From the NCBI RefSeq assembly GCF_019711395.1, contig NZ_JAIGNL010000002.1, forward strand, positions 787,001-851,000: a stretch of DNA of 64,000 nt, read 5' to 3'. The notes below the pieces were generated by a model. It saw only the letters and a list, made by a program, of their open reading frames with translations. It ran no database searches and had not been told where the DNA came from. This document shows positions 10,431 through 18,885 of this stretch, in pieces. This stretch comes from Qipengyuania xiapuensis (GTDB taxonomy: Bacteria; Pseudomonadota; Alphaproteobacteria; Sphingomonadales; Sphingomonadaceae). The position numbers and the translations under genes were made by a program. Position 1 is the first letter of the stretch; every line of letters starts with the position of its first letter.

Positions 10431-11228
10431 ATGGCCCTGCGCATGGCCGAAGATCTCCTGAGCGCTGACAACGATGCCGTACACGACGCAGCCCCGCCTA
10501 TTCCGCAGGGCGGGCTGGAAGTGATCTCTATCGCCAAGAGCTACGACAAGCGGCAGGTCCTGACCGATATCTCGCTCACTGTCGGCAAAGGCGAGGTGCT
10601 CGGCTTGCTCGGGCCGAACGGTGCCGGCAAGACCACCTGCTTCTATTCGATCATGGGCCTCGTGCGCCCCGATGCCGGCCGTATCCTGATGGACGGCGAG
10701 GATGTCACCAACCTGCCCATGTATCGCCGCGCGATCCTCGGCCTCGGCTATCTGCCGCAGGAAACGAGCATCTTCCGCGGCATGACGGTCGAGCAGAACA
10801 TCAACTGCGTGCTCGAAATGGTCGAGCCGGATCCTGACACGCGCGCCGCCGAACTCGACCGGCTGCTCGACGAATTCGGTCTTACCCGCCTGCGCGAAAG
10901 CCCCGCCATGGCGCTTTCGGGTGGTGAGCGCCGCCGCGCCGAAATCGCGCGAGCCCTCGCCGCGAAGCCCTCGATCATGCTGCTCGACGAGCCTTTCGCC
11001 GGGATCGACCCGCTTTCGATCAGCGACATTCGCGACCTCGTGAAGGACTTGAAGACGCGCGGCATCGGCGTCCTTATCACCGACCACAACGTGCGCGAGA
11101 CTCTCGAAATCGTCGACCGCGCCTGCATCATCTATGGCGGGCAGGTCCTGTTCGCTGGCACACCCGAAGCGCTGGTCGCCGACGAGAACGTGAAGCGTCT
11201 CTACCTCGGCGAGAATTTCACGCTGTGA
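10431..11228 (+). CDS. lptB: LPS export ABC transporter ATP-binding protein
   Basis: LptB powers extraction of lipopolysaccharide from the inner membrane with LptFG and LptC. The protein has Walker A (GPNGAGKTT), the signature LSGGERRR, Walker B (IMLLDEPFAG) and the switch histidine (ITDHNVRETL). The start is ambiguous: the ATG at 10431 has GCAGG 11 bases upstream, while the in-frame ATG at 10443 gives a protein of more usual length. The next gene is rpoN, 27 bases downstream, as in many Proteobacteria. lptA and lptC, often upstream, are not here. Confidence 0.95.
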   Translation: MALRMAEDLLSADNDAVHDAAPPIPQGGLEVISIAKSYDKRQVLTDISLTVGKGEVLGLLGPNGAGKTTCFYSIMGLVRPDAGRILMDGEDVTNLPMYRRAILGLGYLPQETSIFRGMTVEQNINCVLEMVEPDPDTRAAELDRLLDEFGLTRLRESPAMALSGGERRRAEIARALAAKPSIMLLDEPFAGIDPLSISDIRDLVKDLKTRGIGVLITDHNVRETLEIVDRACIIYGGQVLFAGTPEALVADENVKRLYLGENFTL

Positions 11229-11255
11229 TGACTGCGCGCGCCTGGAGTTAGTTCG

Positions 11256-12710
11256 ATGGCGCTCGGTCCGAGGCTAGACCTACGGCAAACGCAATCGCTG
11301 GTGATGACGCCGCAGCTCCAGCAGGCGATCAAGCTGCTGGCGCTGTCCAATCTCGAGATCGAGACCTTCGTGGCCGATGCGCTCGAGAGCAATCCGCTGC
11401 TCGAGATCGGAGAGGTCCGACACGAAAAGGGCGAGGATACAGGCGAGTCGCAGCCATCGGAGCACGAGGCGACCCCCGATTTCGACGGCGAGTCCGCGCT
11501 CGATATCGCCGAATATGCCCGCACCACCGACGCCGCTCCCGGCGACAGCGGCGACTGGGCGCAGACACCGGGCAGCGGCGGCGCGATCGATGGCCTGCCC
11601 GACCTCGAGAACCGATCCAGCGACGGGCCGAGCCTCGCAGAACACCTGTCCGATCAGATCGGCGCCCTGTCCTATTCTCCAGGCGAGGCGATCATTGCCA
11701 ACCGTATCGTCCACGAGCTCGACGAGGCAGGCTATCTCCATACTTCCCTGCGCGACCTTGCCGACGACCTCGGCGCGCCGCTGGTCGAAGTCGAGGATGC
11801 ACTCGAACTGGTCCAGTCGCTCGACCCGACCGGTGTCGGTGCGCGTTCCTTGCAGGAGTGCCTCAAGCTGCAGGCCAAGGAGGCCGACCGCTACGATCCG
11901 TGCATGGCGCGGCTCATAGAGAACCTCGACCTCCTCGCGAGCGGCGACATCGCGCGCCTCCGGCGGCTGTGCGAAGTCGACGAGGAAGATTTCGCCGACA
12001 TGCTCGCCGAGCTGAGGGGGTACGATCCCAAGCCGGGGTGCCGCTATGGCGGCGAGAGCGAGGCGGCGATCGTGCCGGATGTCCTCGTTTCGCCTTCCGA
12101 TGGTGGCGGCTGGCAGATCCGCATCAACGAAGCGAGCCTGCCCCGCCTCGTGGTCAACCGCGAGTATTACGTCGAGCTGGAAGCGGGGGCGCGCGACAAG
12201 GCCTCACGTGCCTGGCTGAACGAACAGCTGGGCGAGGCCGACTGGCTGATCCGTGCGCTGGACCAGCGCCAGAAGACGATTCTCAAGACTGCGAGCGAGA
12301 TCGTTACGCTGCAGGAAGGTTTCTTCCGCGAGGGCGTTTCGGCAATGCGCCCGCTCACACTGCGCGAAGTGGCCGAGAAGATCGAGATGCACGAATCGAC
12401 GGTCAGCCGCGTCACCAGCAATAAATATCTCTCCTGCCCGCGCGGGACCTTCGAAATGAAGTATTTCTTCTCCAGCGGGGTTGCGGCAGCGGGCGGTGAA
12501 GGCGCGAGCAGCGAGGCGATCAAGGCGCGCATCAGGTCCCTGTGCGATGCGGAGGACCCCAAGAAAGTCCTGTCCGACCAGAAACTTGCCGATCTCCTTA
12601 ACGAGGAGGGCTTCGACCTCGCTCGCAGGACGGTGGCAAAATATCGCGAGGCGATCGGCATCGGATCGAGCGCGCAAAGGCGCCGCGAGAAGAAGCTACG
12701 TAACATTTGA
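11256..12710 (+). CDS. rpoN: RNA polymerase sigma-54 factor
   Basis: The 484-residue protein has the Gln-rich region I (RLDLRQTQSLVMTPQLQQAI) that contacts activators, an acidic linker at about 50-115, the core-binding domain, and the C-terminal RpoN box ARRTVAKYRE (about residues 456-465) that recognises the -24 element. It directs transcription dependent on enhancer-binding ATPases. It follows lptB closely. Downstream the usual hpf and ptsN genes are absent; ctrA follows instead. The last 13 coding bases include a sequence (12695-12707) that recurs upstream of the receiver gene at 13791. Confidence 0.96.
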   Translation: MALGPRLDLRQTQSLVMTPQLQQAIKLLALSNLEIETFVADALESNPLLEIGEVRHEKGEDTGESQPSEHEATPDFDGESALDIAEYARTTDAAPGDSGDWAQTPGSGGAIDGLPDLENRSSDGPSLAEHLSDQIGALSYSPGEAIIANRIVHELDEAGYLHTSLRDLADDLGAPLVEVEDALELVQSLDPTGVGARSLQECLKLQAKEADRYDPCMARLIENLDLLASGDIARLRRLCEVDEEDFADMLAELRGYDPKPGCRYGGESEAAIVPDVLVSPSDGGGWQIRINEASLPRLVVNREYYVELEAGARDKASRAWLNEQLGEADWLIRALDQRQKTILKTASEIVTLQEGFFREGVSAMRPLTLREVAEKIEMHESTVSRVTSNKYLSCPRGTFEMKYFFSSGVAAAGGEGASSEAIKARIRSLCDAEDPKKVLSDQKLADLLNEEGFDLARRTVAKYREAIGIGSSAQRRREKKLRNI

Positions 12711-12746
12711 TGCAGTGACTGGTGCAGCCCGACAACAGTCGAAAAA

Positions 12747-12801
12747 GTTAACGGCTTTTACCTCACGTTAACCTTTTCCATTCACACCCATATTGGTTAA
12801 C
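12747..12801 (+). promoter_or_regulatory. Putative CtrA-responsive control region of ctrA
   Basis: Three GTTAAC palindromes occur at 12747-12752, 12767-12772 and 12796-12801. The sequence TTTA-N7-TTAA at 12757-12771 is one base from the CtrA consensus TTAA-N7-TTAA described in Caulobacter, which fits autoregulation. No GANTC site is seen in 12711-12854, unlike the Caulobacter ctrA P1 promoter. Site function is inferred from sequence only. Confidence 0.5.
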
Positions 12802-12854
12802 GAAGACAAAGCCCCTCATCGGGGCCGGGGAAACAGGGCTAGGGGGACTAACCC

Positions 12855-13550
12855 ATGCGTGTACTGCTGATCGAAGACGAACCGACAACCGCCAAGGCGA
12901 TCGAGCTCATGCTCACGACCGAAGGCTTCAATGTCTACTCGACCGACCTGGGCGAAGAGGGCCTCGATCTGGGCAAGCTGTATGATTACGATATCATCCT
13001 GCTCGATCTGAACCTTCCGGACATGCATGGCTACGACGTGCTCAAGAAGCTCCGCGTCGCCAAGGTCCAGACGCCGGTTCTCATCCTCTCTGGCATCGCC
13101 GAAATGGATTCGAAGATCCGCAGCTTCGGCTTCGGCGCCGACGATTACGTCACCAAACCGTTCCACCGCGAAGAACTCATCGCTCGCATCCACGCCGTGG
13201 TGCGCCGCTCGAAGGGCCACAGCCAGTCGATCATCCGCACCGGCAAGCTTGCCGTGAACCTCGATGCGAAGACCGTCGAAGTCGACGGTGCCCGCGTCCA
13301 CCTGACCGGCAAGGAATATGCCATGCTGGAGCTGCTGTCGCTCCGCAAGGGCACCACGCTGACCAAGGAAATGTTCCTGAACCACCTTTATGGCGGCATG
13401 GACGAGCCCGAACTCAAGATTATCGACGTCTTCATCTGCAAGCTGCGCAAGAAGCTCAGCCATGCTTGTGGCGGCGAGAACTACATCGAAACCGTTTGGG
13501 GCCGTGGATATGTTCTGCGCGATCCGAACGAAGAGGCAGAAGCCGCCTGA
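12855..13550 (+). CDS. ctrA: Cell cycle response regulator CtrA
   Basis: CtrA is the OmpR-type master regulator of the alphaproteobacterial cell cycle and motility. The 231-residue protein has an N-terminal receiver with the acidic pocket (LLIEDEP) and phospho-acceptor Asp51 ([15 protein letters not shown]), then a winged-helix DNA-binding domain with the near-invariant [14 protein letters not shown] and [14 protein letters not shown] segments. These match CtrA closely rather than generic OmpR proteins. It has its own upstream region with GTTAAC motifs and a strong terminator, so it is probably monocistronic. The C-terminus ends in EEAEAA; alanine-rich tails target Caulobacter CtrA to ClpXP, so proteolysis is plausible here. 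Confidence 0.96.
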   Translation: MRVLLIEDEPTTAKAIELMLTTEGFNVYSTDLGEEGLDLGKLYDYDIILLDLNLPDMHGYDVLKKLRVAKVQTPVLILSGIAEMDSKIRSFGFGADDYVTKPFHREELIARIHAVVRRSKGHSQSIIRTGKLAVNLDAKTVEVDGARVHLTGKEYAMLELLSLRKGTTLTKEMFLNHLYGGMDEPELKIIDVFICKLRKKLSHACGGENYIETVWGRGYVLRDPNEEAEAA

Positions 13551-13578
13551 ATTACTTGACCGTCTAGTTGACGGGAGG

Positions 13579-13616
13579 AAGCTCCGGCGGCCGAAAGGCC
13601 CCGGAGCTTTGTATTT
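13579..13616 (+). terminator. Intrinsic terminator after ctrA with a GAAA tetraloop
   Basis: Stem AAGCTCCGG/CCGGAGCTT (13579-13587 and 13601-13609) continues, after one bulged C, into GGCC/GGCC closed by a GAAA loop at 13593-13596. A T-rich run follows. It starts 28 bases after the ctrA stop. Confidence 0.9.
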
Positions 13617-13661
13617 ATAGTGGAAGTGTTTCTTATGTTATTTGGTCTGGGAACGATTTCT

Positions 13662-13701
13662 GCTACGTAACATTACGTAATTTAAACGCATCTTGCGTTT
13701 A
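13662..13701 (+). promoter_or_regulatory. AT-rich repeat cluster upstream of the receiver gene
   Basis: The 240-base gap between ctrA and the next gene holds a direct repeat TACGTAA (13664-13670 and 13674-13680, one helical turn apart) and a perfect 8-bp inverted repeat TAAACGCA-TCT-TGCGTTTA (13683-13701). The composition is unusually AT-rich for this genome. It could be a promoter with an operator. No coding potential is seen in 13617-13727. Confidence 0.5.
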
Positions 13702-13790
13702 GATAGTCCGTCTCATCAGGGGGAGTTTTGGTCGAGCGCAAGGGGGCTGCGCTTGCGATTTGTTTGCCGGCAACGGCGGAGGGTTTCGCA

Positions 13791-14219
13791 ATGGTAGCTT
13801 CAATTCAACCGAAGGTGGCGATCGTCGAGGACGACGAGATTCTTGCCTTCATGCTCGATGAAACTTGCAAATCGGCAGGTTGCAACGTTGTCGGGCGCGC
13901 GGCCAATGCTGCCGACGCGATCAAGCTGTTGCGCGATGCCCCGCCCGATTTCCTGATCCTCGATTTCGCTCTCGACGGCGACCACGACGGTCTCGAACTG
14001 CTCGAGGCGGTCAAGCGCTCGAGCCCCGACATGTTCACGATCCTCGTCACCGGCTGGGACATCAACGACATCGCCGCGCGGCTCGATGGCATCCAGCCCG
14101 ATCGTATCCTGCGCAAGCCCGTGATGCCGCACGTCCTGACGAACCTCATCGAAACGAGCTTCGCAGCCCGGCAGGACAGGCGGGATCCCGGCGAACTCGA
14201 GACCGTCACCAGGCACTAG
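13791..14219 (+). CDS. Single-domain response regulator (receiver only)
   Basis: The product is about 142 residues and consists of a CheY-like receiver without an output domain. The acidic pair is in VAIVEDDEILAFML, the likely phospho-acceptor Asp in FLILDFALDGDHDG, and the conserved Lys in RILRKPVMP. I chose the ATG at 13791 (MVASIQPKVAIVEDD); the frame is open to a GTG at 13728 but that extension has no family resemblance. Position directly downstream of ctrA suggests a role in the same phosphorelay, but no histidine kinase is nearby. Function is therefore unassigned. Confidence 0.85.
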   Translation: MVASIQPKVAIVEDDEILAFMLDETCKSAGCNVVGRAANAADAIKLLRDAPPDFLILDFALDGDHDGLELLEAVKRSSPDMFTILVTGWDINDIAARLDGIQPDRILRKPVMPHVLTNLIETSFAARQDRRDPGELETVTRH

Positions 14220-14229
14220 GCCATTGTGG

Positions 14230-15453
14230 TCAGCCCGCCGGCAGTGACTTCATCGCCGCTGCAAGGTCGAGCCCGCTCGGCTGCTGGTAGATTCGCAGGC
14301 CGAATTCCGGCAGGATTGCGAGCATGTGGTCGAAGATGTCGGCCTGGATGGCTTCGTATTCGTCCCAGTTCACGGTGTTGGTGAAGCAGTAGATCTCGAG
14401 CGGCAGGCCCTGCGGCCCCGGCGGAAGCTGGCGGACAAGCAGGGTAAAGCCCTCGCCCGCAATGCGCGGGTGGCTCTTGAGATAGGCGATCACATAGGCG
14501 CGCAGCGTTCCGAGATTGGTAATCCGCCGCGCATTGATCTCGTCGCAATCGCTGGAAAGTTCGTGCCGGTTCCACTCGGCGATCTCCTGCTCCTTGCGGT
14601 CGAGGTAGTCGTGAAGCAGGCGGAATCGCTTGAGACCCTCCACTTCCTCTTCGGTCAGGAAGCGGGCCGAATTCTGGTCGAGCACGAGGCTGCGCTTGAT
14701 CCGCCGCCCGCCGCTCTCGCTCATCCCGCGCCAGTTGCGGTAGCTGTCCGCGATCAGCCTGTGCGTCGGGATCGTCGTGATGGTCTTGTCGAAATTCTGG
14801 ACCTTCACCGTGTGCAGCGCGATGTCGATGACATCGCCATCGGCATTCATGCTCGGCATCTCGATCCAGTCGCCCACGCGCAGCATGTCGTTGCTGGTGA
14901 GCTGGACGCTGGCGACGAGGCTGAGGATGGTGTCCTTGAACACCAGCAGGAGCACCGCGGCCATCGCGCCGAGGCCCGATAGAAGCAACAGCGGCGACTG
15001 TTCGATCAGCACCGCGATCATCAGGATCGCTGCGCCGAAGAAGATCGCGATCTTGAGGACCTGCACGTAGCCCTTGATCGGGCGGCTTCGCGCTTCGGGG
15101 CGCCGCGAGTAGAGTTCGTTGACGTAGTTCAGCGCCCAGTTGATCCCCATGGCCACCGACAGGACGATCAGCGACCGCGCGACATTGACGGTGACGGTCA
15201 CCACCTCTTCGGGGAGGTTGGGTACTGCCTGGATGCCGCGCGATACGATCAGCAGCGGGATGACCGTTGCCAGCCAGGCAGCGGCCTTGTCGGCCGTCTT
15301 GCTGCGCGTATCGAGATAGGGCTCGGCAAAGCGCAGCAGCACCCGCTTGATGAGCCAGTTCACCGCCAGCGCGACGAGCGCCAGCCCCGTCAGCGCAATC
15401 AGCGACTGGAGCCATAGGGCGAGTTCGAAATAGTCGTTCACGAGATCATTCAT
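14230..15453 (-). CDS. YbdG/MscM-like mechanosensitive channel
   Basis: The 407-residue protein has several N-terminal membrane segments followed by the MscS-type core. Diagnostic segments are GLGAMAAVLLLVFKDTILSL (pore-lining helix region), VGDWIEMPSMNADGDVIDIA and TTIPTHRLIADSYRNW. The DGDV insertion and the RNWRGMSESGGRRIKR segment resemble E. coli YbdG rather than small MscS. It would sit in the inner membrane and respond to osmotic downshift. It is divergent from trmB and convergent with the receiver gene. It is the second MscS-superfamily channel in this window. Confidence 0.88.
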   Translation of the reverse strand: MNDLVNDYFELALWLQSLIALTGLALVALAVNWLIKRVLLRFAEPYLDTRSKTADKAAAWLATVIPLLIVSRGIQAVPNLPEEVVTVTVNVARSLIVLSVAMGINWALNYVNELYSRRPEARSRPIKGYVQVLKIAIFFGAAILMIAVLIEQSPLLLLSGLGAMAAVLLLVFKDTILSLVASVQLTSNDMLRVGDWIEMPSMNADGDVIDIALHTVKVQNFDKTITTIPTHRLIADSYRNWRGMSESGGRRIKRSLVLDQNSARFLTEEEVEGLKRFRLLHDYLDRKEQEIAEWNRHELSSDCDEINARRITNLGTLRAYVIAYLKSHPRIAGEGFTLLVRQLPPGPQGLPLEIYCFTNTVNWDEYEAIQADIFDHMLAILPEFGLRIYQQPSGLDLAAAMKSLPAG

Positions 15454-15556
15454 GTCGCGGGGGCGAGTAGCGAAACTGCCCCTCCCGCCTCAACCCCCGA
15501 ATTGACCGAGCCGACAAGCTGGACAAGCCCCGCTGCCATCGCCTAGCGGGCTGCGC

Positions 15557-16258
15557 ATGTCAGCATTCAAGGAAGGCGATCCGACCACGCTCAACCGGCT
15601 CTATGGCCGCAGCCAGGGCAAGCCCTTGCGCGCGGCCCAGCAGGAGCTGGTCGACAAGCTGTTGCCGCAGATCGCGGTACCGGCGGAAGGGCCCGTCACG
15701 TCAGAGGCGCTGTTCGGCTTCGACAGGCCGCTGCACTTCGAGATCGGCTTCGGTGCGGGTGAGCATCTTGCCTATCGGGCGGACCTGCTGCCCGACCATG
15801 GCTTCATCGGTGCAGAGCCCTTCCTCAACGGTGTCGCGCAGGCGCTGACCCATGTGCGCGACGGCGGGCTCGCCAATGTCCGTATCCACCACGGAGATGC
15901 GCTCGATGCGCTCGCCCGCGTGCCCGACGGCGCGCTGACAATGCTCTACCTGCTCCATCCCGATCCCTGGCCCAAGAACAAGCACGCCAAGCGCCGCATG
16001 ATGAACGACGGGCCGGTGCGCATGATCGCAGACAAGCTCAAGCCCGGCGGCGAATTCCGCTTCGGCACCGATCATCCGGTCTATCTGCGTCACGCGCTGA
16101 TGGTCATGCGCCGCTTCACCGACGAATTCGAATGGGTGATCGAAGACCGGCACAGCTGGGAAAACCGCCCCTCGGGCTGGTGCGAAACGCGCTACGAGCA
16201 CAAGGCGCGCAACACGTATGGCCACGAGGTCTGGTACTTCCGCTTCCGCCGGAAATAA
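15557..16258 (+). CDS. trmB: tRNA (guanine-N7-)-methyltransferase
   Basis: TrmB adds N7-methylguanosine at position 46 of tRNA using SAM. The 233-residue protein has the SAM-binding FEIGFGAGEHLAYRA, the catalytic-loop region LLHPDPWPKNKHAKRRMM, and the C-terminal TRYEHKA segment, all conserved in TrmB. The start ATG at 15557 follows a divergent intergenic region shared with the channel gene. In many Alphaproteobacteria trmB is next to metK; here they are about 15 kb apart. Confidence 0.95.
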   Translation: MSAFKEGDPTTLNRLYGRSQGKPLRAAQQELVDKLLPQIAVPAEGPVTSEALFGFDRPLHFEIGFGAGEHLAYRADLLPDHGFIGAEPFLNGVAQALTHVRDGGLANVRIHHGDALDALARVPDGALTMLYLLHPDPWPKNKHAKRRMMNDGPVRMIADKLKPGGEFRFGTDHPVYLRHALMVMRRFTDEFEWVIEDRHSWENRPSGWCETRYEHKARNTYGHEVWYFRFRRK

Positions 16259-16264
16259 CCGCAA

Positions 16265-17404
16265 TCAGAGCATTTCGCGCAAGGTCTCGAGCAGCGCGTC
16301 GGTGTCTTCGGGCGTGTTGTAGAGATGGGGTGTGACGCGCAGCGACTGGCCGCGCAGCGACACGAAGACCTTCCGTGCCGCCAGCTTCTCCGTGAGCCCC
16401 TCGGGCACGCCCTCGGGAAAACCGAGAGAGAGGAAATGCGGCGCGCGGACGCCTATCGGCGCCGAAGTCAGCCCGAGCTTCTCCGCTTCCACCGCAATAC
16501 GCGTGGTCGCCTTGCCCAACTCTTGAGCGATCGCCTCGATGCCGAACTCGAGCAGGAAATCGAACGCGGCAATCGCGCCGTTCAGAAGCGGCGGGTTCGA
16601 TCGTTCGCCGAAGTCGAAGCGCCGGGCGCCGGGCTGGTAGTCGTCGCGGTAGTCGACAAGCCGGGTGAAATCCTCCGACCCTCCACGGTTGATCCAGTTC
16701 TGCTCGAGCGGCTCGCCCTCGTGGTGGCGCTGATCGACGTAGAGCATGCCGATCCCGTATGGCCCCATCAGCCACTTGTAGCAGGCAGCGACAGCGAAAT
16801 CGGGTCTCACCGCCTCGAAGTCGAGCGGCAGGGCGCCGAGCGACTGGGTAAGGTCGAGCACGAGGGCCGCCCCTACTGCGCGGCACTTCTGCCCCACCCT
16901 TTCTAGGTCGACGATCCGCCCGTCGGCCCAGTGGCAATGCGGGAGCGCGGCAATCGCGGTGTCCTCGTCGATCGCTTCGAGGACTGCCTCGGTCCAGCAC
17001 GCTTCGCTCCCGCGCGAGACGGCCACCACCCGCGCGCCGCGCTCTTGGGCAAGCGAGCGCCATGTGTAGACGTTGGAAGGAAACTGGTCGGAAAGCGTGA
17101 CGATCGTCTGACCGGCCTTCACAGGCAGGTTGCGCGCAGCAACGGCGAGCCCGTAGCTGGCCGAGGGGACGATCGCGATGTGGTCGGCGCAAGTTCCGGC
17201 AAGCTCTCCGGCCCTGTCGCGGAAGGCCTCGCTCGCGATGAAGAAATCCTGCGGCCTGTAGGTCCATGGCGAGCGCTTCAGCATCGCGCCGTCGACCATC
17301 GCTTTCGACACGCTGTCCGAAAGCGGCGCCATGTAGGCGCAGTTCAAATAGTGGATGTCGGGAGGAATCGCGAAGCGGTGTCGCTGGTTCGGAATGGCAT
17401 CCAT
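16265..17404 (-). CDS. PLP-dependent class V aminotransferase-fold protein, kynureninase-like
   Basis: The 379-residue protein has the class V fold: an N-terminal IHYLNCAYMAPLSDSV segment, the DLTQSLGALPLDF stretch and the PLP lysine in VAACYKWLMGPYGIGMLY. The C-terminal region ends with SLRGQSLRVTPHLYNT, typical of the CsdA/kynureninase branch. Kynureninases share this architecture, but the true kynureninase here is the kynA-kynB-linked gene at 29.9-31.1 kb, so this one probably has a different or broader substrate. It is convergent with trmB and divergent from the aldehyde dehydrogenase gene. Substrate cannot be deduced from sequence. Confidence 0.8.
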   Translation of the reverse strand: MDAIPNQRHRFAIPPDIHYLNCAYMAPLSDSVSKAMVDGAMLKRSPWTYRPQDFFIASEAFRDRAGELAGTCADHIAIVPSASYGLAVAARNLPVKAGQTIVTLSDQFPSNVYTWRSLAQERGARVVAVSRGSEACWTEAVLEAIDEDTAIAALPHCHWADGRIVDLERVGQKCRAVGAALVLDLTQSLGALPLDFEAVRPDFAVAACYKWLMGPYGIGMLYVDQRHHEGEPLEQNWINRGGSEDFTRLVDYRDDYQPGARRFDFGERSNPPLLNGAIAAFDFLLEFGIEAIAQELGKATTRIAVEAEKLGLTSAPIGVRAPHFLSLGFPEGVPEGLTEKLAARKVFVSLRGQSLRVTPHLYNTPEDTDALLETLREML

Positions 17405-17505
17405 TGAGCAAGACTAGCCCGACAGCTCGCCGATTGCGAGACATAGGTGCGGAACGCGCCCGCCCCGTGCCCATTGATGGTGCAAGAGACACGAAGGAAC
17501 ACGTT

Positions 17506-18873
17506 TTGATCACGACCACCAATCCCGCGACCGGCGAGACGATCGCCACTTACGAAACGCTCGACGAGAACGGGATCGACGCGAAGCTCGAGACTGCGAC
17601 CCGTACCTATCGCGACTGGCGCACCACCTCGCTGGACCAGCGCACCACGCTGCTCCATGCGCTGGGCGACCTCTACGAGGAAAAGAAGGAAGAGCTCGCC
17701 CGCCTCGCGGTCACAGAGATGGGCAAGCCGATCACGCAGGCACGTAGCGAGGTCGAGAAATGCGCAAGCTTGCTGCACTATTATGCCGACAAGGGCCCGC
17801 CGATGCTCGAATCGAAATTCTGGGACCTTTCCGATGGCGGCCGGGCAGAGGCGCGCTGGCTTCCGCAGGGGCCGGTGCTGGCCGTGATGCCGTGGAATTT
17901 CCCATACTGGCAGGTCATCCGCTTCCTCGCGCCGACGATCCTTGCCGGCAATGTCGGTGTCCTCAAGCATGCCAGCATTGTGCAGGGCGTGGCTCAGAGG
18001 ATGGAAGAGTTGGTGCTTGAGGCAGGCGGGCCCGAAGGCCTGTTCCAGAACCTGTGCGTCTCCTCCGATCCGATCGGCAAGGTGATCGACGACCCGCGTA
18101 TTGTCGCGGCGACGCTGACCGGCAGCGAGGGCGCGGGCAGCGCCGTGGCCGAGCGTGCTGGCAAGAACCTGAAGAAGGTCGTGCTCGAGCTGGGCGGCAC
18201 CGATCCCTTCATCGTCATGCCCTCGGCAGACATGGACCAGGCGGTGAAGGACGCGGTGTTCGCGCGTATCCAGAACAACGGCCAGTCCTGCATCTGCGGC
18301 AAGCGGACCATCGTCCATGCCGCCATCTACGACGACTTCGCCGACAGGTTCATCGCGGCGCTCAAGGATGTGAAGCTGGGCGACCCGATGGAGGACGATA
18401 CCGAGCTCGGCCCGCTTTCGAGCGAAGGCCAGCGCGACACCGTGCTCGACCAGGTCGAGAAAGCGAAGGAAGAGGGCTGCACGCTGGTGTTCGGGGGCGA
18501 GAAGATCGACCGGCCCGGCGCGTGGATGACCGCTGGTCTTCTCACCGATGTCCCGCTCGCCAGCGAAACGGGGACCGACGAGATCTTCGGGCCCGTCGGA
18601 CAGCTCTACAAGGCCAAGGACATCGACGAGGCGACGACCATCGCCAATGCGATCCCCTACGGCCTCGGATCGGCGGTCTGGACCAATGACGAAGACGAGA
18701 AGGAACACTTCGCCAATGTCATCGAGGCAGGCATGACCACTTTCAACGCGGTCAACGGCTCCAGGATCGAGGCACCATTCGGCGGCATCAAGCGCTCTGG
18801 CCACGGGCGCGAACTGGCCGAGTTCGGCCTCCATGAATTCATGAACCTCAAGACGCTGGTCCACCCGGCCTAG
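17506..18873 (+). CDS. NAD(P)-dependent succinate-semialdehyde dehydrogenase (YneI/Sad type)
   Basis: This aldehyde dehydrogenase would oxidise succinate semialdehyde to succinate. The chosen TTG at 17506 has GAAGGA 7 bases upstream and gives 455 residues starting LITTTNPATGE, the normal length of the short Sad/YneI group. The cofactor-site PWNFPYWQ, LELGGTDPFIV with the general base Glu, and the catalytic Cys in NNGQSCICGKRTIV are present. An ATG 240 bases upstream is in frame but would run antisense into the neighbouring class V gene and lacks family similarity. The next gene, an SDR, follows 12 bases downstream. Exact substrate is inferred from the family. Confidence 0.88.
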   Translation: MITTTNPATGETIATYETLDENGIDAKLETATRTYRDWRTTSLDQRTTLLHALGDLYEEKKEELARLAVTEMGKPITQARSEVEKCASLLHYYADKGPPMLESKFWDLSDGGRAEARWLPQGPVLAVMPWNFPYWQVIRFLAPTILAGNVGVLKHASIVQGVAQRMEELVLEAGGPEGLFQNLCVSSDPIGKVIDDPRIVAATLTGSEGAGSAVAERAGKNLKKVVLELGGTDPFIVMPSADMDQAVKDAVFARIQNNGQSCICGKRTIVHAAIYDDFADRFIAALKDVKLGDPMEDDTELGPLSSEGQRDTVLDQVEKAKEEGCTLVFGGEKIDRPGAWMTAGLLTDVPLASETGTDEIFGPVGQLYKAKDIDEATTIANAIPYGLGSAVWTNDEDEKEHFANVIEAGMTTFNAVNGSRIEAPFGGIKRSGHGRELAEFGLHEFMNLKTLVHPA

Positions 18874-18885
18874 GAGATTTTCGAA

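Noticed and set aside
10266-11087. Upstream extension of the 122-residue membrane protein through lptB
   Set aside because: Antisense to lptB; the membrane protein needs only the ATG at 10265.
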